Of a stretch of DNA of 5,630 bases, positions 1 to 5,568 are shown piece by piece. The notes beneath the pieces were generated by a model. It saw only the letters and a list, made by a program, of their open reading frames with translations. It had not been told where the DNA came from and searched no databases. The stretch's first letter is position 1. The number at the start of each line of letters is the position of its first letter. Origin of the DNA: CAZTXD01 sp964617995 (GTDB taxonomy: Bacteria > Actinomycetota > Acidimicrobiia > Spongiisociales > ZC4RG35); assembly GCA_964617995.1 (NCBI GenBank), contig CAZTXD010000187.1, positions 1 through 5,630 on the forward strand, given 5' to 3'. Position numbers and translations under genes: made by a program.

Positions 1-30
1 TTCCTTGGACCAGGACGAACGCCCTCCCGC

Positions 31-59
31 TTCTCTGGTTGCCCACGAACGGATACTGT
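31..59 (+). promoter_or_regulatory. Weak candidate promoter for selAB
   Basis: TACTGT (54-59) matches TANNNT, with a poor -35 candidate TTCTCT (31-36) 17 bases upstream. It would give a leader of about 60 bases containing the direct repeat at 64-107. The true promoter may lie outside the window. Confidence 0.22.
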
Positions 60-63
60 TCTT

Positions 64-107
64 CGACGTCCAAAGAAGCCCGGACCGTTCGCCGGCGTCC
101 AAAGAAG
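64..107. repeat. 15-bp imperfect direct repeat in the selA leader
   Basis: CGNCGTCCAAAGAAG occurs at 64-78 and 93-107, with a 29-bp period and a single mismatch at the third base (a perfect 12-mer from the fourth base). The second copy runs directly into the G-rich Shine-Dalgarno of selA. A short inverted pair, CGAACGG (46-52) and CCGTTCG (85-91), straddles the first copy. Function unknown; it could be a regulatory site or a chance duplication. Confidence 0.7.
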
Positions 108-125
108 GGGAGGGTTCTAACCTCG

Positions 126-1445
126 ATGATGATGCCGATGACACACCCACCTTCCGTCGATGCCGTCGTCCGCCGGGTCGACGACGGGAAGCTTCCCCGC
201 CCGCTGGTGGTCGAGGTGGTCCGTAATGTCATCGAGGACTTCCGGCAGGACCCGGACCTCGACATCGAGGGCGAGACGCGGCGCCGCCTCGCCGACCTGA
301 CCCGATCGGTACCCCGCAGGGTGATCAACGCCACCGGGGTGATACTCCACACCAATCTGGGACGTGCACCATGGAGTGGCGAGGCTCTGGCGGCCGCGGC
401 CGAGGTGGCGGCCGGCTACGCCAACGTCGAGCTGGAGGTGTCCACCGGCGAGAGGGGCCGCCGCAACGACGCCGCCGAGAGACTCGCCGTGACCCTGACC
501 GGGGCTGAGGCGGCGATAGTGGTCAACAACAACGCCGCCGCCGTGTTCCTGACGTTGCTGTGCCTGGCCGCGGAGGGGCCCGTCCCCGTATCCCGGGGGG
601 AGTTGATAGAGATCGGCGGCTCCTATCGACTGCCCGAGCTGATGGCAGCGGCGGGCGCCGAACTGGTCGAGGTCGGTACCACCAACAGAACCCGTCTTTC
701 CGACTACGCCGCGGTGGAGGAACCGGCCCTCCTCCTCAAGGTGCATCCCTCCAACTACCGGGTGGTCGGGTTCAGCGCCGAGACCTCCGTCGCCGAGTTG
801 GCCGGCCTGGCCTCTGACCGCGGCGTGCCTCTCGTCTTCGACGCCGGATCGGGCCTGCTCGACGCCCGGGCGCCGTGGCTGAAGGGCCCACCACCCCAGT
901 GGCTGGACGGCGAGCCCGGCATTCGTCAGGCACTGGAGGAAGGCGCCGATCTGGTCATGTTCTCCGGGGACAAGCTGCTCGGCGGTCCCCAGGCGGGGCT
1001 GATAGTGGGGCGAGCCGATCTGGTGGACCGGCTGGCGCGCCATCCCGCGGCCCGGGCGCTGCGGGTCGACGGATCTACCGCCGCCGCACTCGCCGCCACG
1101 CTCGCCGCCTACCTGGCCGGCCGAGCCCACGACCTGCCGGTGTGGCGCATGGCCGCGTTGACCGTGGGGGATCTGAGGGCGCGGGCCGAGAGAGTCCTCA
1201 CCGCCTCGGATGCTGACGGACGGCTGGTGGAGGGTGCTTCCACCATCGGAGCCGGGTCGGCGCCGGGAGCGGAGATACCGACCTGTCTCATCGAACTGGA
1301 CGATGGCGACGACGTCTACCACAGGTTGCTCGCCGGGGACCCTCCCGTTCTCGGCCGACGCGCCGGTGGCGCCCTCCTCCTCGATCTGCGCACCGTCGAC
1401 CCTGCCGATGACGCGGCGGTGCAGTCGGCTCTCAGCAACGAATGA
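126..1445 (+). CDS. selA: L-seryl-tRNA(Sec) selenium transferase (selenocysteine synthase) SelA
   Basis: SelA is a cytoplasmic PLP enzyme that converts seryl-tRNA(Sec) to selenocysteyl-tRNA(Sec) using selenophosphate. From the ATG at 126 the protein has 439 residues, a little shorter than the E. coli enzyme. Recognisable in order are the N-terminal helical domain (about 9-60), VINATGVILHTNLGR (67-80), GAEAAIVVNNNAAAV (126-140), SRGELIEIGGSYRLP (156-170), VGTTNRT (183-189), KVHPSNYRVVGF (205-216), DAGSGLL (239-245) and the PLP-lysine motif SGDKLLGGPQAG, with Lys283 (codon 972-974) as the Schiff-base residue. The C-terminal motif GGALLLDLRTV is also present. No key residue is missing. A G-rich Shine-Dalgarno (GGGGAGGG, 107-114) precedes a cluster of ATGs at 126, 129, 132 and 138; I chose the first, but the exact one is uncertain. 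The frame stays open back to a TTG at 39, but that stretch does not resemble SelA. The stop overlaps the selB start by ATGA. Confidence 0.97.
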   Translation: MMMPMTHPPSVDAVVRRVDDGKLPRPLVVEVVRNVIEDFRQDPDLDIEGETRRRLADLTRSVPRRVINATGVILHTNLGRAPWSGEALAAAAEVAAGYANVELEVSTGERGRRNDAAERLAVTLTGAEAAIVVNNNAAAVFLTLLCLAAEGPVPVSRGELIEIGGSYRLPELMAAAGAELVEVGTTNRTRLSDYAAVEEPALLLKVHPSNYRVVGFSAETSVAELAGLASDRGVPLVFDAGSGLLDARAPWLKGPPPQWLDGEPGIRQALEEGADLVMFSGDKLLGGPQAGLIVGRADLVDRLARHPAARALRVDGSTAAALAATLAAYLAGRAHDLPVWRMAALTVGDLRARAERVLTASDADGRLVEGASTIGAGSAPGAEIPTCLIELDDGDDVYHRLLAGDPPVLGRRAGGALLLDLRTVDPADDAAVQSALSNE

Positions 1446-3193
1446 CGGTCATCGGGACGGCCGGTCACGTCGACCACGGCAAGTCGACCCTCCTAGAGGC
1501 CCTGACGGGTAGGGATCCCGACCGCTGGGCCGAGGAGAAGAAGCGGGGACTGACCATAGACCTCGGCTTCGTGTGGACGACCCTGCCTTCCGGCCGGGAG
1601 GTGTCGTTCGTTGACGTTCCCGGACACGAGCGCTTCATCAAGAACATGCTGGCGGGCATAGAGGCGATAGATTTGGCCCTGTTCGTCGTGGCCGCCGACG
1701 AGGGATGGATGCCACAGTCGGAGGAGCACCTGGCCGTCCTCGATCTCCTCGGCGTCGACCGTGCCGTCATCGCCCTGACGAAGGTGGACCGTGTCGACCC
1801 GGAGCTGGTGGAGTTGGCGACCCTGGAGATCATCGAACGGCTGGAGGGAACGTCCCTCGAGGGTGCTCCGGTCGTTCCGGTCTCGGCACCGAGTTCGTCG
1901 GGCCTGGACGACATCCGCGCCGCCCTCGACGCTGCCATCCCCGTCACCACCCTCGGAACGGACCCGCGCTTGTGGATCGACCGTCGGTTCACGGTGGCGG
2001 GGGTTGGCACGGTCGTCACCGGAACGCTGCTGGGCGGGGGGTTGGCGGTGGGGGATGTGTTGGTGACGCATCCGGGAGACGCAACGGCCCGTATCCGCGG
2101 GTTGGAGAGCCACGAGAAGGCAGCCGAGACCGTCGAGCAGAGCCGCAGGGTGGCGATGAACCTGGTTGGGTTCCCCGACGATCTGGGACGTGGGGCGATG
2201 CTCGGTCGACAAGGGCGTTGGATCCAGACCGGCCGTTTCACCGCCGCCATCCGCGTCGCTCGTTACGTCGACGAGCTGGGCGACCGGGGGGCGTTCCACG
2301 TCCATGTGGGGACGGCGGCGGTGCCCGCACGTATCCGTGCCGTGGGCGACTCCTGGGTGGTTCGGCTCGACCGGCCGCTTCCTCTCCGTTACGGCGATCG
2401 CTTCATCGTTCGGGAGACCGGGCGTCGGGCAGTCGTCGGAGGCGGGGTGGTGCTCGACCCTGCCCCGGCCGCCCGGGGGGCCTCCCTGCGCGCCTCGGCC
2501 GGGCTTCCGCTCGGATTGGGCCCTGCCGAGGCGGCAAACTCGCTTCTGCGCATCCGGGGCCGGGATCGCCTCTCCCGGCTGGAGGCCCAAGCCGGGGCGG
2601 CACCCTCCAAGGCCACGATCATCGGCGACATGGTGGTCACCGAACAGGAGCTCGACCGCCTCGTCGCTGCCGCCCGCAGCGAAGTGGAGTCGTTCCACGC
2701 CGCCACCCCGCTCCGGGAAGGGATCCCGCTGGCTACGCTCTCCAGCCGTCTCGGGGCCGCCCCCGAGCTCGTCAGCCACGCCGTCGACTCCACCCGGGAT
2801 CTGGACGGAGACGGGACGGTGGTCTGGCAGGCCGGTCACACCGTGGCACTGGATCCGTCCCAGGAGGCCGCATGGGAGGAAGCACGTGGCATCCTCGCCG
2901 AGGCCGGGATCCAGGTGCCCCGCGTCTCCGAGCTCCCGATCGGAAAGGAGGTACTCCACCGTCTCATCCGCTCCGGTGAGCTGGTGCGGATCTCCGATGA
3001 CCTCGTCTACCTGCCGACCGACGCAGAGCGTCTACGGGAAGCGATCGCCGCCATGCCGGAGAGCTTCACCGTCGCCGACTTCCGGGACAGTCTGCAGATA
3101 AGCCGCAAGTACGCAGTGCCCATACTCGAATGGGCCGACTCCGTGGGACTGACACGTCGCCGCGGGGATACCCGCACACCGATTCCCCCGTAG
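1442..3193 (+). CDS. selB: Selenocysteine-specific translation elongation factor SelB
   Basis: SelB is a GTPase that delivers Sec-tRNA(Sec) to ribosomes paused at UGA codons upstream of a SECIS hairpin. It has 583 residues, close to the usual length. The EF-Tu-like G domain shows G1 GHVDHGKST (8-16), G2 RGLTIDLGF (35-43), G3 DVPGH (58-62), G4 TKVD (113-116) and G5 SAPS (148-151). Beta-barrel domains 2 and 3 follow (about 172-255 and 260-345; FTVAGVGTVVTGTLLGG and GDRFIVRE are typical). The C-terminal winged-helix part, which binds the SECIS RNA, fills about 345-583 and ends in the characteristic last module (FTVADFRDSLQISRKYAVPILEWADSVGLTRRRGDTR). The start ATG overlaps the selA stop as ATGA and I see no strong Shine-Dalgarno before it, so translational coupling to selA is likely. 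The gene ends 14 bp from the convergent whiB-like gene with no clear terminator between. All GTPase motifs are intact. Confidence 0.97.
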   Translation: MTVIGTAGHVDHGKSTLLEALTGRDPDRWAEEKKRGLTIDLGFVWTTLPSGREVSFVDVPGHERFIKNMLAGIEAIDLALFVVAADEGWMPQSEEHLAVLDLLGVDRAVIALTKVDRVDPELVELATLEIIERLEGTSLEGAPVVPVSAPSSSGLDDIRAALDAAIPVTTLGTDPRLWIDRRFTVAGVGTVVTGTLLGGGLAVGDVLVTHPGDATARIRGLESHEKAAETVEQSRRVAMNLVGFPDDLGRGAMLGRQGRWIQTGRFTAAIRVARYVDELGDRGAFHVHVGTAAVPARIRAVGDSWVVRLDRPLPLRYGDRFIVRETGRRAVVGGGVVLDPAPAARGASLRASAGLPLGLGPAEAANSLLRIRGRDRLSRLEAQAGAAPSKATIIGDMVVTEQELDRLVAAARSEVESFHAATPLREGIPLATLSSRLGAAPELVSHAVDSTRDLDGDGTVVWQAGHTVALDPSQEAAWEEARGILAEAGIQVPRVSELPIGKEVLHRLIRSGELVRISDDLVYLPTDAERLREAIAAMPESFTVADFRDSLQISRKYAVPILEWADSVGLTRRRGDTRTPIPP

Positions 3194-3207
3194 GACGCCT
3201 TCTTCGC

Positions 3208-3462
3208 TCAGCGGGCAGCAGAGGCGGCGAACAGCTCCTTGCGATCGGTCTCGGTCATCCCACCCCAGATCCCGAACGGCTCCTTGATCGTCAACGCATA
3301 CGAGGAGCACTCCGAGAGGACCGGGCACACGGCGCAGATGGCCTTGGCGCGTGTTTCACGACGTTCCCTGTCGTCTTTGCGTTCGAAGGTGGAGGGAGGG
3401 AAGAACAAATGGGCATGGTTGCCCCGGCAAAGCGCCTTCAGTTGCCAATCGTCAGGAGACAA
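3208..3462 (-). CDS. WhiB-family [4Fe-4S] transcriptional regulator
   Basis: This is a small, 84-residue WhiB-like protein. The four cluster-binding cysteines are at 12, 43, 46 and 52 (C-X30-C-X2-C-X5-C), followed by the family turn motif GIWGG (64-68) and a short basic/helical tail (TETDRKEL). Proteins of this family carry an oxygen- and NO-sensitive [4Fe-4S] cluster and often act by binding the main sigma factor; which promoters this one controls cannot be read from sequence. The early LFFPP and the ERKDDRERRETRAKAICAVCP stretch are typical of short actinobacterial members. The start is TTG (3460-3462), supported by a GAAAGGGA Shine-Dalgarno five bases upstream (complement of 3468-3475). 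It lies on the same strand as the NfeD-like gene, 82 bp downstream of it, and may be read from that transcript, its own promoter, or both. It converges on selB. I do not assign it to a numbered WhiB subclass. Confidence 0.93.
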   Translation of the reverse strand: MSPDDWQLKALCRGNHAHLFFPPSTFERKDDRERRETRAKAICAVCPVLSECSSYALTIKEPFGIWGGMTETDRKELFAASAAR

Positions 3463-3497
3463 GTCGTTCCCTTTCGTCGCTAACCGCAGGGAAACGC

Positions 3498-3503
3498 AAC
3501 CTA
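3498..3503 (-). promoter_or_regulatory. Weak candidate -10 for the whiB-like gene
   Basis: On the minus strand TAGGTT (complement of 3498-3503) fits TANNNT. It would give a leader of about 29 bases carrying the GAAAGGGA Shine-Dalgarno. The -35 candidate TGGCGA, 17 bases upstream, matches the consensus at only three positions. No terminator is visible after the NfeD-like gene, so co-transcription is an alternative. Confidence 0.25.
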
Positions 3504-3544
3504 AACCGGCATCCCAGCATTCGCCAGGGAAATACTGGAAGGCG

Positions 3545-4795
3545 TTAAGAATGATTTTCGCGCTCTACACCGGTTTGCGGCGAGGGCTCCACCTCCAGTC
3601 GGGGACCGTCGACCCGCACGATCCGAACGGGATCTCCCGGCTCAATCCCCGCCGCGCGATGCGAGGAGGCCCGCCACCTGGCACCGTCGACCTCGACCAC
3701 TCCATCGGGAATCAGACCGGTGACCGCCGTACCGGCGGCACCGATCAGGTGATCTCTCCCGATCGTCGGTGTACTGAATCGCGCCCTGGCGACGGTGGGC
3801 ATGGCGAAGACATAGAAGAGCAGCACCGCCGCCACGATCACCACCGTGACGGCGGCGTTCATCTGCAGCTGGGGGGCGCCGTCAACGAACCACAAGCCGC
3901 CTACGAGGGTGAGCAGCGCGCCGCCGCCGGTCAAAGTGACCACCCCGCCGCGCTGATAGGAGCTGGTGAGCGCCCACCATCCGACCAGAGCCAATGCGAA
4001 CGCCCACCACCGCACGGGCAGGGCGGCGATGCCGTACCCCGCCAGGAACAATGACACCCCCGCCACGGCCGCCGCCACACCGGGACCGATGGCGTAGAAC
4101 TCGAAGGCGGCGACGGTGAGGCCGGCAACGAGGAACAGGAACGCCGCCTCCGGGGTGACGGCGAGGCGCAGGAACCGCGCCCAGAAACCCGGTTTGTGGA
4201 ACACGACCTCCCCGACCGAACCCGTTTCCAGAAAGACAACGTTTCCGTCGACGACCACCGAATGCCCATCCACCGCCTCCAGCACCTGGCGGATGGTGGG
4301 CGAGACGGCATCCACGACTCCGGGAACCTCTGTCTCCACGATCGCCGATCCACCTCGGAGAGCTGCCGGGACGGAAGACGAGTCGACGGTGGTTCCGGCG
4401 ACGATCGTGGGCATCCCGAATCCCACTCTCGCCTCGGGTGCGGCAACCGAGACCGGGGCTGCTACCAGCAACTCCAGCGCACCCCCATAGGCGACCGCCG
4501 GAGCCGGCCCCACCCACACCACCACCGGGATGGGTGGGTCCCCGATCATCTCCAGCAGGGCCTCGAACCTGGCGAGATCCGCCACCACCCCCGGAGAGTC
4601 GATCTGGACGACGACTGCGTGCGAGCCCGACTCCGCCGCGAACGAGATCGACTCGCCGATGAACGAAACCGCCTGGTTGTCGAGGGCCCCGGACACATCG
4701 ATCACGTCCACGCGCCGATCGGAGGGACTCTGCGCCTGCCCGACGGCAGGCGCGAGCACGAGCAACAGGAGGATGGAGAGAGAGAAGCGCCTCAC
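3545..4795 (-). CDS. NfeD-family membrane protein (ClpP-like domain + membrane domain + OB-fold), apparently lacking the catalytic dyad
   Basis: The 416-residue protein has the long NfeD (NfeD1b) architecture. A signal peptide spans about 1-21 (MRRFSLSILLLLVLAPAVGQA, with a plausible cut at GQA|QS). A ClpP/crotonase-like domain covers about 28-200 (VDVIDVSGALDN, VVVQIDSPG, PIPVVVWVGP, ARVGFGMPT). About five hydrophobic segments follow (roughly 215-237, 238-258, 262-280, 286-305, 314-332), then a C-terminal NfeD OB-fold (about 344-404; LIGAAGTAVTGLIPDGVVEVDG). Active relatives are membrane serine proteases that cleave stomatin-type partners. Here the position of the usual Ser (AxxASAG) reads AVAYGGA, with Tyr103 in its place, and no Lys occurs before residue 201, so proteolysis is unlikely. 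The start is GTG, with a -10-like TATCAT just upstream and no Shine-Dalgarno, suggesting a leader of only a few bases. No stomatin gene adjoins it in the window. The family call is firm; loss of activity is inferred by eye alignment. Confidence 0.9.
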   Translation of the reverse strand: MRRFSLSILLLLVLAPAVGQAQSPSDRRVDVIDVSGALDNQAVSFIGESISFAAESGSHAVVVQIDSPGVVADLARFEALLEMIGDPPIPVVVWVGPAPAVAYGGALELLVAAPVSVAAPEARVGFGMPTIVAGTTVDSSSVPAALRGGSAIVETEVPGVVDAVSPTIRQVLEAVDGHSVVVDGNVVFLETGSVGEVVFHKPGFWARFLRLAVTPEAAFLFLVAGLTVAAFEFYAIGPGVAAAVAGVSLFLAGYGIAALPVRWWAFALALVGWWALTSSYQRGGVVTLTGGGALLTLVGGLWFVDGAPQLQMNAAVTVVIVAAVLLFYVFAMPTVARARFSTPTIGRDHLIGAAGTAVTGLIPDGVVEVDGARWRASSHRAAGIEPGDPVRIVRVDGPRLEVEPSPQTGVERENHS

Positions 4796-4804
4796 GGGGC
4801 CGCC

Positions 4805-4810
4805 ATGATA
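4805..4810 (-). promoter_or_regulatory. -10 element for the NfeD-like gene
   Basis: On the minus strand TATCAT is followed by nine bases and then the GTG start at 4795, implying a leader of only about zero to three bases. No Shine-Dalgarno fits in the gap. A GGGACA (complement of 4831-4836) lies 20 bases upstream, too far for an ordinary -35. Confidence 0.4.
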
Positions 4811-4842
4811 GGAGGGCGCCCCGAAGGCCCTGTCCCGGTGGC

Positions 4843-4848
4843 TATCGT
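4843..4848 (+). promoter_or_regulatory. -10 element for a leaderless receiver-gene transcript
   Basis: TATCGT fits TANNNT and ends six bases before the ATG at 4855, which puts the expected transcription start on the A of the start codon. No Shine-Dalgarno precedes the ATG and no convincing -35 is visible. Confidence 0.45.
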
Positions 4849-4854
4849 GGCGAC

Positions 4855-5223
4855 ATGGCGAAAGTGATCGTCGTCACCGACGACATCTGGGTCGACAACG
4901 ACGTTCGGGCGACGCTCACCGACCCCGGAATGGATCTCATCACGATCCAAGATCCACGACAGGCGGTGGAAAAGGCCGTCGAGCATTCCGCTGCCGCTGC
5001 CGTCGTCGACCTCCAGGTGGGTTCCATGGGTGGTATGGCCGTCATCCGGGACCTGCGCTCGGCCATGGCCGGGGGGGACCTGGCCAAGATGCGAACGGTG
5101 CTCCTGCTCGACCGATCCGCCGACACCTTCCTCGCCCGAAGGGCCGGTGCCGACGTTTGGCTGGTCAAGCCCTTCACGGGCCAGGATCTGAGGGCTGCCA
5201 TTGCCCTTCCGACCCCGGTCTAG
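4855..5223 (+). CDS. Stand-alone response-regulator receiver-domain protein
   Basis: This 122-residue protein is a CheY-like receiver fold with no output domain. The acidic pair is Asp9-Asp10 (VIVVTDD), the expected phospho-acceptor is Asp52 (AAVVDLQVGSMGGMAVIRDLR), and the conserved Lys-Pro is Lys105-Pro106 (AGADVWLVKPF). The switch Thr/Ser at the end of beta-4 appears to be Asp86 (VLLLDRSAD), and the loop after it is about three residues shorter than in CheY. From memory, similar DxQxGxMGGMAV and DRxADxFLARR motifs occur in a family of actinobacterial single-domain regulators, so this may be a subfamily trait rather than decay. No histidine kinase is nearby. The ATG follows a TATCGT -10-like hexamer by six bases and has no Shine-Dalgarno, so the mRNA is probably leaderless. 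It is transcribed away from the NfeD-like gene and towards tRNA-Pro. The cellular role is unknown. Confidence 0.88.
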   Translation: MAKVIVVTDDIWVDNDVRATLTDPGMDLITIQDPRQAVEKAVEHSAAAAVVDLQVGSMGGMAVIRDLRSAMAGGDLAKMRTVLLLDRSADTFLARRAGADVWLVKPFTGQDLRAAIALPTPV

Positions 5224-5236
5224 GCACCACTACACT
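5207..5236 (+). promoter_or_regulatory. Candidate promoter of tRNA-Pro
   Basis: A -10-like TACACT (5231-5236, matching TANNNT) lies 10 bases before the tRNA. A weak -35 candidate TTCCGA (5207-5212) sits 18 bases upstream of it, inside the last codons of the receiver gene. The position suits a transcript with a short 5' leader. Read-through from the receiver gene is also possible. Confidence 0.4.
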
Positions 5237-5246
5237 CCTCGCTCCA

Positions 5247-5323
5247 CGGGACGTGGCGCAGTTTGGTAGCGCGCAGCGTTCGGGACGCTGAGGTCGCCGG
5301 TTCAAATCCGGCCGTCCCGACCA
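5247..5323 (+). tRNA. tRNA-Pro (anticodon CGG)
   Basis: A complete cloverleaf can be folded. The acceptor stem CGGGACG (5247-5253) pairs perfectly with CGTCCCG (5313-5319). The D stem is GCGC/GCGC (5256-5259 with 5269-5272). The anticodon stem CAGCG/CGCTG (5274-5278 with 5286-5290) encloses the loop TTCGGGA, with anticodon CGG at 5281-5283. The variable loop is AGGTC, and the T stem GCCGG/CCGGC (5296-5300 with 5308-5312) encloses TTCAAAT. Discriminator A5320 is followed by an encoded CCA (5321-5323). The C1-G72 pair with A73 is characteristic of bacterial tRNA-Pro. It reads CCG codons, which are common in this GC-rich sequence. Confidence 0.97.
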
Positions 5324-5326
5324 CAA

Positions 5327-5370
5327 AGGTGCTGGTCAGAGGCTTACAGACAGGCCTCCGGCCAGCACCT
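5327..5370 (+). terminator. Long hairpin after tRNA-Pro, probable terminator
   Basis: AGGTGCTGG (5327-5335) pairs perfectly with CCAGCACCT (5362-5370). After a 3x3 internal loop, GAGGC (5339-5343) pairs with GCCTC (5354-5358) around a 10-base loop. The hairpin starts four bases past the CCA end, where a tRNA terminator is expected. The following sequence (CGGTCGTTTC) has only a weak T tract, as is often seen in GC-rich actinobacteria. It could instead be a processing structure. Confidence 0.55.
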
Positions 5371-5380
5371 CGGTCGTTTC

Positions 5381-5401
5381 ATCCCGCGTCGATCCCGCGT
5401 C
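5381..5401. repeat. Short tandem repeat ATCCCGCGTC x2
   Basis: ATCCCGCGTC occurs at 5381-5390 and again at 5392-5401, separated by one base. It lies just beyond the post-tRNA hairpin in non-coding sequence. Meaning unknown. Confidence 0.6.
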
Positions 5402-5453
5402 CAGATTTTGGAAGGCCGCGGGTACGAGACTCACCTTCAGGCCGTCAATCGCA

Positions 5454-5568
5454 GATATCGCGCGCGGAATCTCCCCCACACACGCCGCCATTCTGCTTAA
5501 ACCACTCCGAGTGGTTTATGGAAGGTTCCGGGAATGCCGGATCGGGGCGGAACGAAGTGCGCGATATC
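5454..5568. repeat. Wider inverted repeat enclosing the palindrome
   Basis: GATATCGCGC (5454-5463) has its exact reverse complement GCGCGATATC at 5559-5568. Its centre (5511) is three bases from that of the inner palindrome. The 115-bp unit with 10-bp ends resembles a miniature element, but no target-site duplication is evident, and GATATC is itself palindromic, which lowers the significance. Confidence 0.4.
5498..5518. repeat. Perfect 10+10 palindrome, possible operator
   Basis: TAAACCACTC (5498-5507) and GAGTGGTTTA (5509-5518) are perfect reverse complements around a central C5508. The arms are AT-richer than the surroundings and no T tract follows on either strand, which argues against a terminator and for a site bound by a dimeric regulator or a DNA structural element. 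No regulator is encoded next to it in the window. Confidence 0.7.

Noticed and set aside
39..125. N-terminal extension of SelA from a TTG at 39
   Set aside because: It has no good Shine-Dalgarno, its residues do not resemble the SelA N-terminus, and it spans the direct repeat and the G-rich site that fits the ATG cluster at 126.
117..2959. Long minus-strand open frames opposite selA and selB (117-1322, 1493-2959 and others)
   Set aside because: They are the antisense of clearly identified genes, rich in Gly/Arg/Pro/His as expected of shadow frames in GC-rich DNA, with no recognisable domains.
3162..3175. GCGGG-GATA-CCCGC hairpin near the end of selB as a terminator
   Set aside because: It has only five base pairs, lies inside the coding sequence and has no T tract on either side; it is probably coincidental in GC-rich DNA.
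3524..3538. CCAG...CTGG hairpin between the NfeD-like and whiB-like genes as a terminator
   Set aside because: The stem is only four base pairs with no T tract, too weak to support a terminator call.
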